Origin: Clostridiaceae bacterium | GTDB taxonomy: Bacteria; Bacillota; Clostridia; DSM-8532 | Length of the DNA: 38,441 nt | Direction: 5' to 3' | Assembly (NCBI GenBank): GCA_012522505.1 | Contig: JAAYKJ010000119.1 | Span: 1-38,441 of the forward strand | In this document: positions 36,102-38,441 of the stretch, piece after piece | Layout of the letters: every line of letters begins with the position of its first letter | Numbering within the stretch: position 1 is the stretch's first letter | The notes under the pieces: model-generated | The model's input: only the letters and a program-made list of their open reading frames with translations | Database searches by the model: none | What the model was told of the DNA's origin: nothing | Position numbers and translations under genes: made by a program

Positions 36102-36119
36102 GTTCGGCTTTCACCGAAC
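36102..36119. other. small hairpin between rpsJ and rplC
   Basis: GTTCGG and CCGAAC form a 6-bp stem with a 6-base loop, about 20 bases after the rpsJ stop. No T-run follows. Confidence 0.35.
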
Positions 36120-36138
36120 ATAACATTATTGTTTCAGT

Positions 36139-36450
36139 TTACAGTTTGATTTCGATATCCACGCCAGCCGGAAGATCCATTCTCATCAGAGCATCTACCG
36201 TTTTCGGTGTTGGAACCAGAATATCAATCAACCTTTTATGGGTCCTCATTTCAAACTGTTCGCGTGAATCCTTATATTTGTGGGGCGCACGCAGAATAGT
36301 GATTATCTCTTTCCTGGTCGGTAGTGGTACCGGCCCCGATACCTTTGCCCCGGTCCTTTTTGCCGTATCCACAATTCTCTCTGCGGATTGATCCAATACT
36401 TGATGATCAAAAGCTTTCAGCCGAATACGGATTTTTTGTTTGTTCGCCAT
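36139..36450 (-). CDS. rpsJ: 30S ribosomal protein S10
   Basis: The 103-residue protein has [20 protein letters not shown] and [20 protein letters not shown], typical of S10 (NusE), which also takes part in transcription antitermination with NusB. It is the first gene of the operon. GGAGG lies seven bases before the ATG. Confidence 0.98.
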   Translation of the reverse strand: MANKQKIRIRLKAFDHQVLDQSAERIVDTAKRTGAKVSGPVPLPTRKEIITILRAPHKYKDSREQFEMRTHKRLIDILVPTPKTVDALMRMDLPAGVDIEIKL

Positions 36451-36468
36451 ACATAAGCCTCCTCACTC

Positions 36469-36504
36469 ATGCTTCCAACACTGCAACTCAACGCGTGAAA
36501 GCAT
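36469..36504 (-). promoter_or_regulatory. hairpin just upstream of the rpsJ ribosome binding site
   Basis: On the minus strand ATGCTTTC pairs with GAAGCAT with one bulge, ending a few bases before the GAGGAGG of rpsJ. Another stem ACACTC/GAGTGT (36559-36585) lies between it and the leader terminator. They could control access to the start site. Confidence 0.35.
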
Positions 36505-36592
36505 TTTATTGTTTGTACCATCCGGCACATTTTGTAATGACGCAACAAGTTTTTCTGTACACTCTGCCGGGTGTGTCGCGAGTGTTCATATG

Positions 36593-36637
36593 AAAAACCC
36601 AGGACGAACAAACAACAAAATGTTTGTTAAACCTGGG
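36593..36637 (-). terminator. intrinsic terminator inside the S10 operon leader
   Basis: CCCAGG/CCTGGG (6 bp) stacks on AACAAACA/TGTTTGTT (8 bp) across a 3x3 internal loop, with a 6-base apex, followed on the minus strand by TTTTTC. It lies about 160 bases after the promoter and 143 bases before rpsJ, so it would stop operon transcripts unless read through. Confidence 0.8.
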
Positions 36638-36658
36638 CTCTGTAACAAACATACTTCA

Positions 36659-36678
36659 CGCATATGCGAACATATGCG
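36659..36678 (-). other. UUCG-loop hairpin in the S10 leader
   Basis: On the minus strand CGCATATG and CATATGCG form a perfect 8-bp stem closed by a TTCG loop, about 20 bases before the leader terminator. Such loops are stable and common in structured RNAs. Confidence 0.6.
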
Positions 36679-36801
36679 ATCACGCAAGATGTACAGTGAC
36701 TTGTCGCCCGGTTTCTCTGAATCGGACATTCTCCATTGAAGTTCCCCAGATCGAGCCTGGCCATCTCCAATTTCATCGTATGCCATGTCACAACGTTCAT
36801 C

Positions 36802-36830
36802 ATTATACTATAAATTTTTTTTCATGGCAA
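36802..36830 (-). promoter_or_regulatory. S10-spc-alpha operon promoter
   Basis: On the minus strand TTGCCA (36825-36830) and a perfect TATAAT (36802-36807) are spaced by 17 bases, with an A/T-rich spacer. Transcription would start near 36795, giving a leader of about 345 bases before rpsJ. It lies between rimI and rpsJ. Confidence 0.8.
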
Positions 36831-36902
36831 GGTTTTTTTTAAAATTTTTCCTGACCGTAAAATGAAAAGTTAAAGTCTATCTTTGGTAGTGTCTCGCAGC
36901 AC

Positions 36903-37379
36903 TTAACCCCGGCTTTGCAAATTCTCCAAATAACACCACATCACCAATGCATCCTCTTGCGTGTCCCTATAATACGCTTTTCTTCTGCCTTCGACCCGAA
37001 AACCAAAACCCTTGTATAAAGAAATTGCGGGCGTATTTCCCGCCCGAACCTCAAGAGTAAGGCTTCTTAGCTTGTTTCCAGCTGCGATGTTGGTAATTTT
37101 CTGAATAAGCTCTGTAGCAATCTGCTGCCTGCGCCAGGAGGGGTCTACGGCGATATTGGTAATATGTCCTTCGTCTGCGATGATCCATAAACCGGCATAG
37201 CCGACAACCGTTGCATCGTATGTAGCAACAAAATAGAGCGCGAGTGGATTGTTCAGTTCATCCAGAAACATCCTCCTGGACCATGGGATTGTAAAGGAAC
37301 GGTTTTCAACCAGGAGAACCCCCTCTACATCCTCTTCTCTCATTTCTCGCACAACAATCCTGCATTCAGCTTTGTCCAT
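36903..37379 (-). CDS. rimI: ribosomal protein alanine N-acetyltransferase-type GNAT
   Basis: The 158-residue GNAT protein has the acetyl-CoA segments ITNIAVDPSWRRQQIATELI and LEVRAGNTPAISLYKGFGF, the latter typical of RimI. The neighbourhood tsaE-tsaB-rimI is the common bacterial cluster and supports the name. The ATG at 37379 lies inside the end of tsaB. Substrate specificity (ribosomal protein S18 in E. coli) is inferred only. Confidence 0.92.
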   Translation of the reverse strand: MDKAECRIVVREMREEDVEGVLLVENRSFTIPWSRRMFLDELNNPLALYFVATYDATVVGYAGLWIIADEGHITNIAVDPSWRRQQIATELIQKITNIAAGNKLRSLTLEVRAGNTPAISLYKGFGFRVEGRRKAYYRDTQEDALVMWCYLENLQSRG

Positions 37380-38085
37380 TGCTTTTTTCTCCAACCACTT
37401 TGGCTTTCATTCTTTCGGCTTGAGATTTCCGCAGATAATTTGGCACCGCGGAAAAAGCATCTGCGACAAGACCTTTCTTCTGCATAAACCAAGCAAGCCT
37501 GGCTACTGAAGCAGCCCTGTGGGTAAACACATCATCTGGAGCAAAAAAAACATCAATATTCTGATCTTTCAGATAACCTTCATATAATGGTACCGCATCC
37601 CCTACGAAATGAACCGGAACTTGCATTTTTTTAATTGTTTGCGCAAGTTCTTCTATTGTAATACCGCAGTCCTCATGAAGTACTGTTACTGTGTCACCCT
37701 TGATTCTATAGATCCCTGTAAACACCTGTCGGTTTCTGGCGTCCATCATCGGACAGATCACTCCGTCCTGCTCACCAAGTGTAGCTGCCAGGGCCATTAA
37801 CGTGGGAACCTCTACCAATGGAATATTCAAGGCGTAGGAAAAGGCTTTCATGGTTACAACACCAATACGAAGGCCAGTAAAGGAACCTGGGCCGTTTGCT
37901 ACCGCTAAAAGATTGATATCTTCAGGCTTTAGCTCCAGCATCGTCAATAATGCTTCCACCATTGGAATTATTTTTTGGGAGTGTGTCCTACCATTACGGA
38001 TTGTCAGCTCTCCGGTTAAATACCCGTCCCGTGCAACAGCAGCAGTCGCTGCTGCACCCGATGTGTCCAGTGCAAGGATATTCAT
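37366..38085 (-). CDS. tsaB: tRNA threonylcarbamoyladenosine biosynthesis protein TsaB
   Basis: The 239-residue protein starts MNILALDTSGAAATAAVARD and has NGPGSFTGLRIGVVTMKAFS, the TsaB signature. It partners TsaD and TsaE in adding threonylcarbamoyl to A37 of ANN-decoding tRNAs. Its ATG overlaps the tsaE stop, and its end overlaps rimI, so the three are cotranslated. Confidence 0.96.
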   Translation of the reverse strand: MNILALDTSGAAATAAVARDGYLTGELTIRNGRTHSQKIIPMVEALLTMLELKPEDINLLAVANGPGSFTGLRIGVVTMKAFSYALNIPLVEVPTLMALAATLGEQDGVICPMMDARNRQVFTGIYRIKGDTVTVLHEDCGITIEELAQTIKKMQVPVHFVGDAVPLYEGYLKDQNIDVFFAPDDVFTHRAASVARLAWFMQKKGLVADAFSAVPNYLRKSQAERMKAKVVGEKSNGQS

Positions 38086-38441
38086 ACCTCTTCCATCCCC
38101 TTTATCGTGATTTTACGTTCATCTGCGCTGTTTTGTGTTCGCTCAAGATGAATCCATTTCGTATGAAGAGGAAGTAAATGCCGAACCAAATCCGCCCATT
38201 CTATCACACAAATATCTTCTCCATACAGGTACTCTTCAAAGCCGATTTCAAAAAGCTCTTCCTCTTCCGATACCCTGTAAACATCAAAATGATGAAGGGT
38301 TACTGAAGGGCTCTCATAACTGTGAACCAATGTAAAGGTTGGGCTTGTGATATGATCGTCAATTTTCAGCCCTTTTGCGATCCCTTTCACCAGTGCTGTT
38401 TTGCCGCTGCCAAGCTCTCCTGTTACAGCAAGAATATCTCC
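38082..38441 (-). CDS. tsaE: TsaE ATPase, 5' end cut by window
   Basis: The 119 visible residues begin inside the P-loop region (GDILAVTGELGSGKTALVKG) and contain SPTFTLVHSYES, FDVYRVS and VIEWADL, all typical of TsaE (YjeE), the ATPase of the t6A synthesis complex. The start codon lies beyond the right edge, roughly 20-30 residues away. Confidence 0.95.
   Translation of the reverse strand, partial: GDILAVTGELGSGKTALVKGIAKGLKIDDHITSPTFTLVHSYESPSVTLHHFDVYRVSEEEELFEIGFEEYLYGEDICVIEWADLVRHLLPLHTKWIHLERTQNSADERKITIKGMEEV

Noticed and set aside
1-38441. CRISPR array, tRNA or rRNA genes, prophage or integrase
   Set aside because: I saw no series of regularly spaced repeats, no tRNA- or rRNA-like sequence, and no phage or integrase protein in any frame.

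Overview
The window looks like chromosomal DNA of a spore-forming, anaerobic, Gram-positive bacterium of the Clostridia. The gene order of the long ribosomal operon is of Firmicutes type, including the KOW-domain protein between map and infA and zinc-ribbon forms of S14 and Adk. There is a SAM-I riboswitch before metK, a YyaC spore protein, a SpoIIE-type phosphatase, a rubredoxin, and GGAGG-type ribosome binding sites with some TTG and GTG starts. I cannot name the genus. Nearly all genes are on the minus strand; three are on the plus strand.

Layout from left to right. 1-5009: comF (cut by the edge), recD2, a small membrane-anchored protein, a palindromic element, and a plus-strand HD-GYP c-di-GMP phosphodiesterase. 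5103-7770: metK with promoter, SAM-I riboswitch and attenuator; an unlisted 53-residue rubredoxin; yyaC with a possible forespore promoter. 7828-9455 (plus strand): a PAS-SpoIIE phosphatase and a small conserved protein whose promoter carries a LexA-like box. 9607-11021: a polyprenyl diphosphate synthase and an FMN-binding lipoprotein gene broken by a frameshift. 11122-14397: a zinc uptake operon znuA-znuC-znuB-zur with a Zur-like operator. 14430-19424: LysE exporter, RsmC-like methyltransferase, TPR protein, EcfT and a fused EcfA1-EcfA2 ATPase. 19574-36450: the S10-spc-alpha ribosomal operon from rpsJ to rplQ. 36903-38441: rimI, tsaB and tsaE (cut by the edge).

Transcription of the ribosomal operon runs right to left from a strong promoter near 36802-36830, through a leader of about 345 nt with an intrinsic terminator, to a terminator after rplQ. 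The order is rpsJ, rplC, rplD, rplW, rplB, rpsS, rplV, rpsC, rplP, rpmC, rpsQ, rplN, rplX, rplE, rpsZ, rpsH, rplF, rplR, rpsE, rpmD, rplO, secY, adk, map, KOW, infA, rpmJ, rpsM, rpsK, rpsD, rpoA, rplQ. The most striking points are an in-frame TAA stop inside rpsD; the frameshift in the FMN-binding gene at the residue expected to carry flavin; a single-chain EcfA1-EcfA2; a structured S10 leader; and several long, hairpin-bearing spacers inside the ribosomal operon. The two broken genes could be real or could be sequence errors, and the raw sequence cannot tell which.
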